Part shown: positions 53,774 through 62,334 of the stretch, one piece after another
Numbering within the stretch: position 1 is the stretch's first letter
Layout: every line of letters starts with the position of its first letter
Source of the DNA: Microcella flavibacter
Lineage (GTDB): Bacteria > Actinomycetota > Actinomycetes > Actinomycetales > Microbacteriaceae
Direction: 5' to 3'
Length of the DNA: 64,000 nt
Assembly (NCBI RefSeq): GCF_012530535.1
Contig: NZ_CP051299.1
Coordinates: 2,356,001-2,420,000 of the forward strand
Notes under the pieces: generated by a model
Told to the model about the DNA's origin: nothing
The model's input: the letters and a program-made list of their open reading frames with translations, nothing else
Databases searched by the model: none
Made by a program: the position numbers and the translations under genes

Positions 53774-55153
53774 CTACACCGCCACGCCTCGAGCTCGGAG
53801 GTATGCGTAGGGGTCGAACGAGCTGCCGTAGCTGCGCATCTCGAAGTGCAGATGGTTCCCCGTCGAAGCGCCGGACGAGCCGACCCCTCCGATGAGCTGG
53901 CCCGCGGTGACTCTTTGCCCTGCCGTCACCCGCAGGCTGCCGGCGAGCATGTGCGCGTAGCTCGACGTTAGGCCGTTCCCGTGATCGATCTGGATGTAGT
54001 AGCCGAAGTTGCCGTTGTACCCCGAGAAGGTGACCGTGCCGGAGGCTACCGCCATCACGGGCGAACCGGCCCCCGCAGCGATATCAGTGCCGGAATGAAG
54101 GCGTAGATCGCCGTAGATGGGATGAACTCGGTAACCGTAGGGGGAGGAGACCCATCCGTACGAGGGCCTCGCCCACCCGGCCGCCGCGGGGGGAGGAGCG
54201 CTTCCCGCTCCAGAACCGGCGTTGCCGGCTGCCGCCTGCTCGCGGCGGATGCGCTCGGCCTCGGCGGCCGCCGCCGCCGCGCGCTCCCGCTCGGCGCGAG
54301 CGGCGGCTTCGGCGGCCTCGCGGGCCTTTCGCTCCTCCTCGATGCGGATCCGTTCGCCCTCCTGGAACTGAGCTTCGGTGACGGTGAGCGCGCCTTCGAG
54401 GGCCTCCAACTGGAGCTCGAGCCGAACCTGGTTCTCCTGCTGCGCTGACAGCGCTGCCTCCGTGGCCCGCTGCGCGGACTGCGCCGCTTCGAACGCCTCC
54501 TCTGCCGCGACGCGGAGCTCCTCACGCAGAGCGCGAGCGACGGCAGCCTGATCGCTGAGCGACTGAGCCGCCTGCTGGTCTCGGCGAGCCTCCGCATAGA
54601 TGCCATCGGCCAGTTCGGTGATCTTGCTCGCGTAGCCGAGCCGGGACAGCAGTGCGTCGGCCTGCTCCGGGTTGCCGAACAGTGAGGCGGAGAGATCCCC
54701 CCCGCCGGTTCGGGTGAGCTCGGCGATGAATTGTCCTGCTCGTCTCCTCGACTCATCGGCCTCGCCCTGCGCCTCGTCCGCTTGGGCTTGGAGCTCCGCG
54801 GCTTCGAAGTCCGCCTGGTCGAAAGCGTCCTGCGCGACGAAGAACTCGTCGCCCGCTCGCTCGGACTCGGCCTGCGCGGCGGCGACCTGCTGCTGCAACC
54901 CGGCGATGAGCCCGCGCACGGATGCGGCCTCCTGCGCGGCGCGGCCGACATCGGCCTTCGCGGCCTGCACGTCCTCCCAGCTCGGGTAGGTGGCGGCGAA
55001 GGCGGGCGCGTCCTGCGAAGTGACGCCGATCGAGCCGACGAGCAGCGTGACGGCGAGTGCGGCGATGAGCGGCATCAGGCGGCGTCGACGAGCGGGCCGG
55101 GCGGCGTCGCCCCCGGTCGTTCCGACGCTGGTGCGCCCGGTCATCCTGCTCAT
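53774..55153 (-). CDS. M23-family murein endopeptidase with coiled coil
   Basis: This 459-residue protein probably cuts peptidoglycan or activates amidases at septa. It has an N-terminal signal/anchor (RRLMPLIAALAVTLLVGSIG), a long coiled coil (residues about 60-330, with the Ala/Glu/Arg-rich stretch AAEAAARAERERAA), and a C-terminal M23 domain (residues 345-455) with GYRVHPIYGDLRLHSGTDIA and GNHLHFEMRSYGSSFDPYAYL, which carry the zinc ligands. The layout matches EnvC/NlpD-like proteins. The ATG at 55153 was chosen because the signal peptide starts there. Confidence 0.9.
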   Translation of the reverse strand: MSRMTGRTSVGTTGGDAARPARRRRLMPLIAALAVTLLVGSIGVTSQDAPAFAATYPSWEDVQAAKADVGRAAQEAASVRGLIAGLQQQVAAAQAESERAGDEFFVAQDAFDQADFEAAELQAQADEAQGEADESRRRAGQFIAELTRTGGGDLSASLFGNPEQADALLSRLGYASKITELADGIYAEARRDQQAAQSLSDQAAVARALREELRVAAEEAFEAAQSAQRATEAALSAQQENQVRLELQLEALEGALTVTEAQFQEGERIRIEEERKAREAAEAAARAERERAAAAAAEAERIRREQAAAGNAGSGAGSAPPPAAAGWARPSYGWVSSPYGYRVHPIYGDLRLHSGTDIAAGAGSPVMAVASGTVTFSGYNGNFGYYIQIDHGNGLTSSYAHMLAGSLRVTAGQRVTAGQLIGGVGSSGASTGNHLHFEMRSYGSSFDPYAYLRARGVAV

Positions 55154-55439
55154 TCTCACGATTCCATCCCCCGATGGTTGCGTTATGTCAGCACACTCAC
55201 ACGCGCACCATCGACCACAGTAACAACGGATGCCCGGCACGGCCAGTGTCGCGCACCCCCGCGTTCGGGGGCGCAGCAGTGCACAGCTCGGGCATCCTCG
55301 TGGGCCGAACCTATCCGCGCACCCGCCCGCGGGCCGGAGGGCGCACCGGCGCGCCGCGCATCCCGCCCGCCCCGGTTTGGTGTTTCGTCGCGGCCCGGCT
55401 ATGCTCGTGCCTCGGTTGCTGTGCGGGTGACACCGCTAC

Positions 55440-55512
55440 GGCCCCATCGTTTAGTGGCCTAGGACACCGCCCTTTCACGGCGGCAGCACGGGTTCGAATC
55501 CCGTTGGGGTCA
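55440..55512 (+). tRNA. tRNA-Glu (TTC)
   Basis: A complete cloverleaf: acceptor GGCCCCA/TGGGGTC, D-arm with TTTAGTGGCC, anticodon loop CTTTCAC (UUC), and T-loop GGTTCGAATCC. No CCA is encoded. Confidence 0.97.
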
Positions 55513-55554
55513 CGGAACAGCATCACCGGATCTGCCCCATAATTGAATACGCAA

Positions 55555-55631
55555 GGCCCTGTAGCGCAGTTGGTTAGCGCGCCGCCCTGTCACGGCGGAG
55601 GTCGCCGGTTCAAGTCCGGTCAGGGTCGCCA
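55555..55631 (+). tRNA. tRNA-Asp (GTC)
   Basis: A complete cloverleaf with acceptor GGCCCTG/CAGGGTC, anticodon loop CTGTCAC (GUC), T-loop GGTTCAAGTCC and encoded CCA. Confidence 0.97.
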
Positions 55632-55636
55632 CGGCG

Positions 55637-55664
55637 ACGAGCCCTCTCTTCGGAGGGGGCTCGT
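55637..55664 (+). terminator. hairpin between tRNA-Asp and tRNA-Phe
   Basis: ACGAGCCCTCTC pairs with GAGGGGGCTCGT (one G-U wobble) around a TTCG tetraloop. No T-tract follows, so it may be a terminator or a processing signal. Confidence 0.6.
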
Positions 55665-55693
55665 TCCGTCAGAGGAGGTTTCCCTTCTCGCAC

Positions 55694-55766
55694 GGCTCTG
55701 TAGCTCAGTTGGTAGAGCGCACGACTGAAAATCGTGAGGTCACGGGATCGACGCCCGTCGGAGCCA
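55694..55766 (+). tRNA. tRNA-Phe (GAA), site of island insertion
   Basis: The tRNA has acceptor GGCTCTG/CGGAGCC, anticodon loop CTGAAAA (GAA) and T-loop GGATCGACGCC; the unusual GATCGACGCC T-loop is retained in the distant copy. No CCA is encoded. Its 3' half is repeated at 62335-62378. Confidence 0.96.
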
Positions 55767-55767
55767 C
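55724..55767 (+). repeat. left attachment site of the tRNA-Phe island
   Basis: These 44 bp, from ACTGAAAATCGTG to GGAGCCAC, span the 3' half of tRNA-Phe and are identical to 62335-62378. This is the signature of integration by a tyrosine recombinase at a tRNA gene. Confidence 0.85.
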
Positions 55768-55931
55768 TCTTGTTCTCGCGCTTCTCCCACGCACCGGCTG
55801 GCGTCAAACTCCAGGTCAGCGTGCGGTTTTGGGCGGCTCTCCTACTGGCGGAAGCTTGACCAGCCGGGTCGATCAGACGCACGGGCAAAGGCTCGCGTGG
55901 CGTTCGGGCCGGGAACGGGCCGGGAGCGGAC

Positions 55932-56213
55932 TCAGGAAGCACGCTCCTGAGCCAGTACGGCGTCCAATGCGGCCCTGTAGATGCCCTCATCAATGAGCTC
56001 GTCATCGAGTGCCGCGTCAACTTCATCGAACGACCCGGGGACGTAGTTCAGAAGGTCATCGTGCAGGCCCTCCGTCTTTGTTTCGCCTGGCACGTACGTC
56101 CAAGTTGTGACCGCGTGGATCATCGCTTCTCGAGATATCTCTCCACGCGCGTACCGCTCGGCGCTCCGATAGGGCCCGAGCCTGGGTTCGCTCGCTCCAG
56201 TCGAATGGGTCAT
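55932..56213 (-). CDS. unknown island protein (downstream member of a pair)
   Basis: This 93-residue acidic protein (GPYRSAERYARGEISREAM, VPGSFDEVDAALDDELIDEG, ALDAVLAQERAS) is not recognised. Its helical, acidic C-terminal half is like small antitoxin or immunity proteins, but that is only a resemblance. The ATG at 56213 overlaps the stop of the upstream gene (ATGA), so the two are translationally coupled. It is the first gene on the right of tRNA-Phe. Confidence 0.5.
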   Translation of the reverse strand: MTHSTGASEPRLGPYRSAERYARGEISREAMIHAVTTWTYVPGETKTEGLHDDLLNYVPGSFDEVDAALDDELIDEGIYRAALDAVLAQERAS

Positions 56214-56575
56214 GACGGATCCGTCCAACTCACAGACCGCGGGTTCAACCCGGCGACGAACCGTGAGACGAGGTCGCGATCACACTCCGGACTTTGGTCG
56301 ACCCCGCTTCCGGCCAGGGTGTAAAGAGCAAAGACGTCGCGGCCGAGTCGCTCGCTGAACTTCACCTCCGTCGCTGCTTCCTTGATGCACATGTCTCCAA
56401 TTCCCGATGCCATACGAGCAGCACGTGCAAACACGTAGGCGGGCTCCAGCTTGGAAAACCAGAACCACTGCTCTCCCAGCAACACGGCGTGACCGTTTTC
56501 TCGGACGTGCGAAGGACTGTGCACGGGCCGCGGGAGCTGCTCCACCTCGGTCACGGATTCGTAGTGATTGGGCAT
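56210..56575 (-). CDS. unknown island protein (upstream member of a pair)
   Basis: This 121-residue protein contains ENGHAVLLGEQWFWFSKLEP, AYVFARAARMASGIGDMCI and ERLGRDVFALYTLAGSGVD. It has a mixed alpha/beta look, no signal peptide or membrane helix, and no family was recognised. The conserved-looking Trp/Phe cluster (WFWF) and coupling to an acidic small protein would fit a toxin-antitoxin or ligand-binding pair. This is not established. Confidence 0.5.
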   Translation of the reverse strand: MPNHYESVTEVEQLPRPVHSPSHVRENGHAVLLGEQWFWFSKLEPAYVFARAARMASGIGDMCIKEAATEVKFSERLGRDVFALYTLAGSGVDQSPECDRDLVSRFVAGLNPRSVSWTDPS

Positions 56576-56772
56576 TCGCTTCCTCTCCGCTGAGCGTAAA
56601 CGCCAGCTTCCCTGCTTGAACAGGCCTCGTCATGCCAGCAAGCATTTCTCACACTGGCACGCCGTCGCGGACAGCCGTGGATTCTCAATCGAATAGCGAG
56701 TCGGGGCGTGAGGAAGGAATCGGTGACAACTGATCGTTAGTGCCGGATGGCGCTGACGGGAAGGATGTCATC

Positions 56773-57078
56773 ATGCCCGGTCCCTATCCCAGAGAGTTCC
56801 GCGAGGACGTCGTCGCGGTCGCCCGACGTCGCGAGAGCGGTGTCACGCTCAAGCAAGTCGCCACTGACTTCGGTATCAGCGAAGCGACGTTGCAGAACTG
56901 GCTGCGCCAAGCCGATATCGAAGAAGGCGCTCGTCCCGGTCAGACCGCAGACCAAGCGGCCGAGGTGCGCGAGCTGCGTCGCCGGAATCGTCTCCTCGAG
57001 CAGGAGAACGAGGTCCTGCGGAAGGCGGCGGCGTATTTGTCGCAGGCGAATTTGAAACTCGGTGGCTCCCGAAAATGA
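56773..57078 (+). CDS. IS3-family transposase OrfA
   Basis: This 101-residue protein has the helix-turn-helix of IS3 OrfA (GVTLKQVATDFGISEATLQN) and a leucine-rich tail (LRRRNRLLEQENEVLRKAAA) typical of the OrfA coiled coil. It precedes orfB with an ATGA overlap rather than a clear slippery site. Confidence 0.9.
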   Translation: MPGPYPREFREDVVAVARRRESGVTLKQVATDFGISEATLQNWLRQADIEEGARPGQTADQAAEVRELRRRNRLLEQENEVLRKAAAYLSQANLKLGGSRK

Positions 57079-57953
57079 TCTACCCGCTCGTTGCTGAGCT
57101 CGCCGAAGCGGGGATTCCCGTGACGGTGTCGTGCCGGGTCTTGAAGCTCGCCCGCCAGCCGTACTACCGATGGCGGAAGGATCCCGTTCGGGACGCAGAT
57201 GTGGTGCGCGCGTATCGGATCAACGCCCTCCACGATGCCCACGCTGAAGATCCGACGTTCGGCTACCGATATCTCGCCGACGAAGCCCGCAGGGCGGGCT
57301 GGCGGATGAGCCGGCGGACGGCCTGGAAGCTGTGTTCCCAGGCCGGGATCCTCTCTTCGGCGCAGCGACGCAGGCGCGGAAAGGGCAAGAAGGTTGGCCC
57401 GCCGGTGTTCGACGATCACGTGCAGCGCGTATTCCGCGCGGACGCGCCGAACCGCCTATGGCTGACCGACATCACCGAGCACCGCACGGCGACCGAGGGC
57501 AAGCTCCATTGCTGCGCGATCAAGGACGTCTTCTCGAACCGGATCGTCGGCTACTCCATCAGTGAGCGAATGACGGCGAAGCTTGCCGTCGACGCTCTCC
57601 GCAACGCCGTCGCCCGACGTGGGGACGTCGCGGGCTGCATTCTGCATGCCGACAGGGGCAGTCAGTTTCGCAGTCGGGCGATGGCCAGGGAGCTGCGCCG
57701 CCACGACATGGTCGGCTCGATGGGCCGCGTCGGTGCCGCTGGGGACAACGCCGCGATGGAGAGCTTCTGGTCGCTGCTGCAGACCAACGTTCTCAACCAG
57801 CAACGGTGGGCGACGAGGCCAGAGCTGCGCCTCGCGATCGTGGTCTGGATCGAGCGAAAGTATCACCGGCAACGCGCCCAGGACACCCTCGGAGGGTTGA
57901 CCCCGGTCGAGTTCGAAGTGAGGCTATCCGAGTCGCGATCCCTCGCGGCCTAA
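57075..57953 (+). CDS. IS3-family transposase OrfB
   Basis: This 292-residue protein has the rve DDE domain: first aspartate in LWLTDITEHRT, second in ILHADRGSQF, and the glutamate in GDNAAMESFWSLL, followed by the conserved YHRQRAQDTLGGLTPVEFE. An HTH_21 region (TFGYRYLADEARRAGWRMS) precedes it. It is intact, so this copy may still be active. Confidence 0.94.
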   Translation: MIYPLVAELAEAGIPVTVSCRVLKLARQPYYRWRKDPVRDADVVRAYRINALHDAHAEDPTFGYRYLADEARRAGWRMSRRTAWKLCSQAGILSSAQRRRRGKGKKVGPPVFDDHVQRVFRADAPNRLWLTDITEHRTATEGKLHCCAIKDVFSNRIVGYSISERMTAKLAVDALRNAVARRGDVAGCILHADRGSQFRSRAMARELRRHDMVGSMGRVGAAGDNAAMESFWSLLQTNVLNQQRWATRPELRLAIVVWIERKYHRQRAQDTLGGLTPVEFEVRLSESRSLAA

Positions 57954-58081
57954 ACCGAACCTGTCACCAGTTCGTTCCTCACGCCCCTCCTCGTCGCACC
58001 ACGAGCTCCACTCACCGACGAACCGGCGAACTCGCGGACCAACCGCGACGCGATGTCCCTTATCGCCCTTAAGGTTGGGCC

Positions 58082-59014
58082 ATGACGATCGCGCACGACG
58101 GTAGAGCCAAGGTAAGCGGCGCGAGCGGGGTCGTCCGAAACGGCGACGCGTACGATCTGTTCCCCGACATTCCTGCGAATTCGGTGGACCTGATCTTGAC
58201 GTCGCCGCCCTACTGGGGACTGCGCGACTACGGGCTCGACCATGACCACGAGATTCTCAAGCACTGGGTCGCAGCTGGCAACGACTCGGATGACGCGCCG
58301 CCCTACGAGTGGTACCGATCGAATGGCGGAGTCCTCGGCTTGGAACCACGGCCCGAGTGGTTCGTCGCGCACCTGGTAGAGATCTTTCAGCGCGGAGCGC
58401 ACGCGCTCAAGCCCGGTGGCAGTGTGTGGGTAAACATCGGCGATACATATTTCGCGCGATGGGCAAGTATTCGGAACGACGGTCGCCAAGGGCTCGGCAA
58501 TACCGAGCGCGCACGACGGAGAGCACCAGTCGGCGGCTTCCGTCAGGAGAAGCAGTTGCTTTTGATCCCTGCGCGTTTTGCAATAGCGATGCAGGACCGG
58601 CGATGGATCCTGCGGAACGACGTCATCTGGAACAAACCGAATGTGCCACCGCGACCCGAACGCGACCGGTTGCGGCTCTCACACGAGCACTTCTTCCACT
58701 TCGTCAAGCGCCCAACTTCCGGCCGCGCGAGCTATTACTACGACCTCACTGAGGTTGAAGATGGCGCACGCGACGTGGTGACTACAAACGTGCGGGCGGG
58801 GCAGGATGGCCACTCCGCAACTTTCCCGCGCGACCTCATCCGACCTCGAATCCTGAGTTCATGCCCTCCGGGAGGAACGGTGCTCGACCCCTTCTGCGGA
58901 ACGGGGCGTACGTTAAGTGTCTCTGTAGAGAGCGGTCGCAACGCTATTGGGTTCGACTTGAACACAAACTTTGCCGCAGTCGCGGCCTCAAACTCGGGAG
59001 ACGGGCATCGCTAG
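58082..59014 (+). CDS. DNA methyltransferase of a NotI-type restriction-modification system
   Basis: This 310-residue methyltransferase has the catalytic motif DLILTSPPYWGLRDYG near residue 40 and the S-adenosylmethionine motif TVLDPFCGTGRTL near residue 285. Motif order (catalytic first) places it in the beta class; SPPYW is usual for N4-cytosine enzymes, but N6-adenine is not excluded. It overlaps the restriction endonuclease gene, so both are expressed together. Base composition is below the core genes. Confidence 0.88.
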   Translation: MTIAHDGRAKVSGASGVVRNGDAYDLFPDIPANSVDLILTSPPYWGLRDYGLDHDHEILKHWVAAGNDSDDAPPYEWYRSNGGVLGLEPRPEWFVAHLVEIFQRGAHALKPGGSVWVNIGDTYFARWASIRNDGRQGLGNTERARRRAPVGGFRQEKQLLLIPARFAIAMQDRRWILRNDVIWNKPNVPPRPERDRLRLSHEHFFHFVKRPTSGRASYYYDLTEVEDGARDVVTTNVRAGQDGHSATFPRDLIRPRILSSCPPGGTVLDPFCGTGRTLSVSVESGRNAIGFDLNTNFAAVAASNSGDGHR

Positions 59015-60131
59015 GTCGAGCGCCGGCGAAGCTGGAAACATCATCGCCGAGTGGTTCGGGCATCGCGTGTATCCCGTAGCGGCGAATACGTCCGCCGCGA
59101 GAGCCGACCAGCGCAACGAGTGCTGCCCGTTTCTCAGCGATGTCACCGAGACACAGGTGACTTGCGTCAAGAGCGCGAAGTCCAAGGGCGGCTCGTCAAG
59201 CGGGGTGTCCCGTGGGGTATGCACCATCTCGAGCACCAGCAACGGCCTTCGGCAGGACTGGCTTGCGTGCCCGTTCCGAGCGCTAGATGTCGGGATGCTT
59301 GAGGATGCTGCACGACGACTGTTCGAACTCGATAGCGGCCGCCCTGTCCAGCTCATTGCGGCTCCGTCGCTCGCGAATGAAACGAAGCGGGAACTGTTCC
59401 GCCAAGCGCTGCTCGACGGCGAGGCCGGCGTGGCCTACTTCCAGGGCAAGCTCGGCGGGGAGATCAGCGTCCGAGCCACTGAGCGGTCGCCAGAACTTAA
59501 CTTTGACGCGACCATGGTCGAACTCACGATGGTCGACGGCGTCCTCCATGTCGGGCGCTATGCAATCTTCGAGATTCAGACGATGGATTTCCACGGCACC
59601 TACAAGAGAGCCGTCGACAACATCGCCGCGGCGAGCCATCTCCATAAAGACGACTTCGCAGCTGCTGTGGAGGCGCATCCCGACTGGTTGTCGGAAGGCG
59701 TTGAAGGTCCGAACATCTCGAACGCGTTCAAGCGCACGTTTTATCAGATGATGTTCAAGTTCCAGATCGGAGCTCACGGCACTTCAGCCGGCTGTGTCCT
59801 GGCTATCCCGGAGGCAGTCTGGGATAGCTGGCAAAGATTTCTCGGCAAACCCGAGTTGATTGCCGCCGAAGACGGAACTTGGCGCTTACTGGGAACACCA
59901 TCGGACGAGCGCCCGCCAGCCTGGATCTACGTCTTTGATCTCGCAACCCACACTGGCCTGACCCCCAATCCGGTTCAACTCAAGAAAGTGATCGGCACAA
60001 CCGCCGCAGCGCTCTCACATTTCGCACTCGACGTTGCTCCCGAAGCAGCGCTCGAAGCGGGCGGAAGCGTCGACAATCTGCTCGAAACGATCAAGGCGCG
60101 ACTGATGCGATTCGACCCCGATATCGTTTAG
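58971..60131 (+). CDS. NotI-family restriction endonuclease
   Basis: This 386-residue protein closely follows the NotI family from the opening (AGNIIAEWFGHRVYPVAANT) through Cys-containing segments (CCPFLSDV, VTCVKSAKS, SRGVCTISS, LACPFRALD) that match the iron-binding cluster of NotI, the core VAYFQGKLGGEIS and FEIQTMDFHGTYKRAVDN with catalytic acidic residues, and FKRTFYQMMFKFQIG. The start is TTG at 58971, inside the methyltransferase gene; no ATG or GTG lies near. The recognition site is unknown. Confidence 0.85.
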   Translation: MPQSRPQTRETGIARSSAGEAGNIIAEWFGHRVYPVAANTSAARADQRNECCPFLSDVTETQVTCVKSAKSKGGSSSGVSRGVCTISSTSNGLRQDWLACPFRALDVGMLEDAARRLFELDSGRPVQLIAAPSLANETKRELFRQALLDGEAGVAYFQGKLGGEISVRATERSPELNFDATMVELTMVDGVLHVGRYAIFEIQTMDFHGTYKRAVDNIAAASHLHKDDFAAAVEAHPDWLSEGVEGPNISNAFKRTFYQMMFKFQIGAHGTSAGCVLAIPEAVWDSWQRFLGKPELIAAEDGTWRLLGTPSDERPPAWIYVFDLATHTGLTPNPVQLKKVIGTTAAALSHFALDVAPEAALEAGGSVDNLLETIKARLMRFDPDIV

Positions 60132-61024
60132 CTCGGCGAGTTCAAGTTCGAATCGACCCACGCAAGCGCGGCGGTCGCATCGAAATCGCCATCGCGAAGC
60201 CCAATTCCGGCATCTGTCAGGAGCGTCGCGATGTGACCGGTATCGAGCCCGACGACTCCGCTTGCTGCGAGCAGTCGCAATCCGTCAGCACTGATCGATC
60301 CGGTCGTAAGGAAGAGATAGAAGACGGGATCGCACACTCTCGGCTCGAATCCCTGGAGTGCGCGTCCGTCGTCAGCGACAGCGCCAGTGCGTGCCAGTTC
60401 GACGGATCCGACGAGTTCGCGGAGGTCAGGCGTCGACACTCGAGTTTTCGAGTAGTGCTTCGCCTGGCCAACCATCCAGACTTCTAGGCGCCTATCTGGA
60501 GACGGTAGATGAGACGAGATGTCCAGGCGTCCCTCGAGGCTCAAGCGACCAAAGAAGTCGATGCCCTGATCATTGGCCGACGCCGTCAGGCGGGGATCCT
60601 TGCAACCGAGGAGGGCAAGAATGCCGCGGCAGCAAGCCTCGAACTGCCGCCAATTCAGCCCCCTAAGGAAAGCGCCGTACTCATCGAAGTCCAGCCGACG
60701 GCGCTTCGCATCCGCGATCGGAGTTCCCTCTTCTTCCGGAGGTACAAAGCAACTGCCCTGCAGGTGTTCATCGGAAGAGCTGTTGAAAGCGAAGCGTGCG
60801 AAGGTCCCCGAGGGTGTGGCGACGTCCAGAATGGACTCCAGCCCGCGTTTCACCCCGTCCAGCCGCTGCTCTGCAAATTCCGCAGCCTCGTCGGGCGTGA
60901 AAGAATGCTCAATAATCATGACGCCCGCGATGAGATCGACGACGCGCGTCGGGGGCTCAGCTAACGAGATCGTCGCCGCGATGTGTTCTGCGACCGCAAG
61001 CGATCTAACTCGATTGCTTCTCAC
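60128..61024 (-). CDS. Mrr-like restriction endonuclease domain protein
   Basis: This 298-residue protein has an N-terminal helical domain (SLAEPPTRVVDLIAGVMIIE) and a C-terminal PD-(D/E)xK-like nuclease core: WRQFEACCRGILALLGCKD, ASANDQGIDFFG and WMVGQAKHYSKT, with the last three residues in the usual place. It resembles Mrr/type IV nucleases. GTG start. It overlaps the ParB-like gene by 20 bp and meets the NotI-type gene end to end (overlapping stops). Confidence 0.8.
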   Translation of the reverse strand: MRSNRVRSLAVAEHIAATISLAEPPTRVVDLIAGVMIIEHSFTPDEAAEFAEQRLDGVKRGLESILDVATPSGTFARFAFNSSSDEHLQGSCFVPPEEEGTPIADAKRRRLDFDEYGAFLRGLNWRQFEACCRGILALLGCKDPRLTASANDQGIDFFGRLSLEGRLDISSHLPSPDRRLEVWMVGQAKHYSKTRVSTPDLRELVGSVELARTGAVADDGRALQGFEPRVCDPVFYLFLTTGSISADGLRLLAASGVVGLDTGHIATLLTDAGIGLRDGDFDATAALAWVDSNLNSPS

Positions 61025-62138
61025 GCGACTCCACGATCTCGGCGATCAGATCACGCAGCTCCGCCAACTTTTTGACCTGACCGTCCTCAAGCTGACGAAT
61101 CTCTCGGATTCCAAGGTGGTCGAGAGCCGCCAGAGCGGCGTTGATCTTGGACAGCCAGTTGCGTCCGGCATCCGCCGATTTCACGAGCGCAGAGGCATCG
61201 CTGAAGGGTTTCTCGAGGTCGAGCAGCGATTGCACCGCGTCCTCGTTGTCCAGAATCGTCTTGAGTTCTCGGATCTCTGAGTAAGACGTGATCTTCGGCG
61301 GACGCTTGACTCCGGCAGTGTCTGTGTATGGCGACAGCAACGAGTAAAAACTCTCCCGCTCGTCCTCATTCTCAAAGGTCATGCTGCCGTCGTCCCACGA
61401 AAGCCAGGTACGGACCTTGGGGCTGACGAGCGCCTCGTGGAAGAGCGGGTACAGCTCGCTGGTGACGTAGTCGGAATACTCCTCACTCGCTCGCATCTGG
61501 TCCATGGCTTCGAACGCGCGGTATCGCCGATTAATCTCCACGGCCGAGAGTCCGAGGCGCGAGCCGACATCCTGCGCGGAGAGAGAGTGCTCTTTGCGCA
61601 GCTCATGCACAAGCTGCGCACTCTGGTACCCGCCCCACTCCTTGACGCCACCGACGTGTCGAATGCCCATAATGGCGAGATACGCGCTCTCGTCGTCAGA
61701 CTCCAGAACCACGACCGGCACGGCATCGAAAATCTCGAGTACTTGCTCGGGAAGATCGATCCCTGCCTCGTGGTCGGATTTCAGCCATCTGAGAGACGCT
61801 AAGCGGCGATTACCTTCCAGGACGACGAAGAGGTCCGGGACGGCGACGGGTTCGACAGTGTCGCCCTCCGTCTGAGCTGCGTCGACGCCGCCTGCTTGCA
61901 CGCTCAGCTTGCGAACAACGATGCGCTCGACAGGCACGAACCCGTTTGACATGATCGACTGCTTCAGCTCGGTGAGCCCATCAGCTTTCAATCGCGCAAA
62001 CGCCGCGTTCTGAACTCCGTCTTCCGAGAACCGCGTTTCGGCAACTCTACGGACGGCAGCGTCACCCTGAAAGCGAAAGTTGTTCGGATCCAGGAGAATT
62101 TGAGAGAGCGGTAGCGTTTTCGGTTCGTAGGTAGTCAT
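61005..62138 (-). CDS. ParB-like protein paired with the Mrr-like nuclease
   Basis: This 377-residue protein starts with a ParB/Srx-type domain: LPLSQILLDPNNFRF, then FVVLEGNRRLASLRWLK (GNRR motif). A helix-turn-helix follows (SLSAQDVGSRLGLSAVEINR), and a C-terminal helical part. In chromosomal ParB this fold binds and hydrolyses CTP; some phage and defence proteins use it as a nuclease. It is the upstream gene of the pair. The ATG at 62138 has a GAGGACC site. It has no partition partner (ParA) here. Confidence 0.8.
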   Translation of the reverse strand: MTTYEPKTLPLSQILLDPNNFRFQGDAAVRRVAETRFSEDGVQNAAFARLKADGLTELKQSIMSNGFVPVERIVVRKLSVQAGGVDAAQTEGDTVEPVAVPDLFVVLEGNRRLASLRWLKSDHEAGIDLPEQVLEIFDAVPVVVLESDDESAYLAIMGIRHVGGVKEWGGYQSAQLVHELRKEHSLSAQDVGSRLGLSAVEINRRYRAFEAMDQMRASEEYSDYVTSELYPLFHEALVSPKVRTWLSWDDGSMTFENEDERESFYSLLSPYTDTAGVKRPPKITSYSEIRELKTILDNEDAVQSLLDLEKPFSDASALVKSADAGRNWLSKINAALAALDHLGIREIRQLEDGQVKKLAELRDLIAEIVESREKQSS

Positions 62139-62334
62139 TCGGTCCTCGGCTCAGTCGGCCGTATAAGTGTGTCAGGAACGGCGGGCGCACCGTGTCAACG
62201 AAATGCTCCGGGCCGGTCCCGGGCCGGGAACTCGGTTGAAACCATCTACAATCAGCCGCCTCCAACTAGCACGACTTCCGCTGAACCACGCGACGAACGA
62301 GCACTCGTGGGCACCCGTAAACCCGCCGCGTACA

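Larger units (their letters stand above)
56703..57987 (+). mobile_element. IS3-family insertion sequence
   Basis: The element has terminal inverted repeats of about 25 bp: left GGGGCGTGAGGAA... at 56703 and, in reverse, right at 57961-57987; they match at most positions. It encodes the two usual frames. No clear 3-bp target duplication flanks it. Confidence 0.85.
55767..62334. mobile_element. tRNA-Phe genomic island (6.6 kb)
   Basis: DNA between the two 44-bp repeats is lower in GC than the core on its left. It carries an unknown gene pair, an IS3-family element, a NotI-type restriction-modification pair and a ParB-like/Mrr-like gene pair. No integrase gene lies inside, so the island is no longer self-mobile, or its integrase is elsewhere. 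Confidence 0.8.

Noticed and set aside
56700-57990. Target-site duplication around the IS3 element
   Set aside because: Flanking triplets do not match; the sequence beyond the inverted repeats is only palindromic, not directly repeated.
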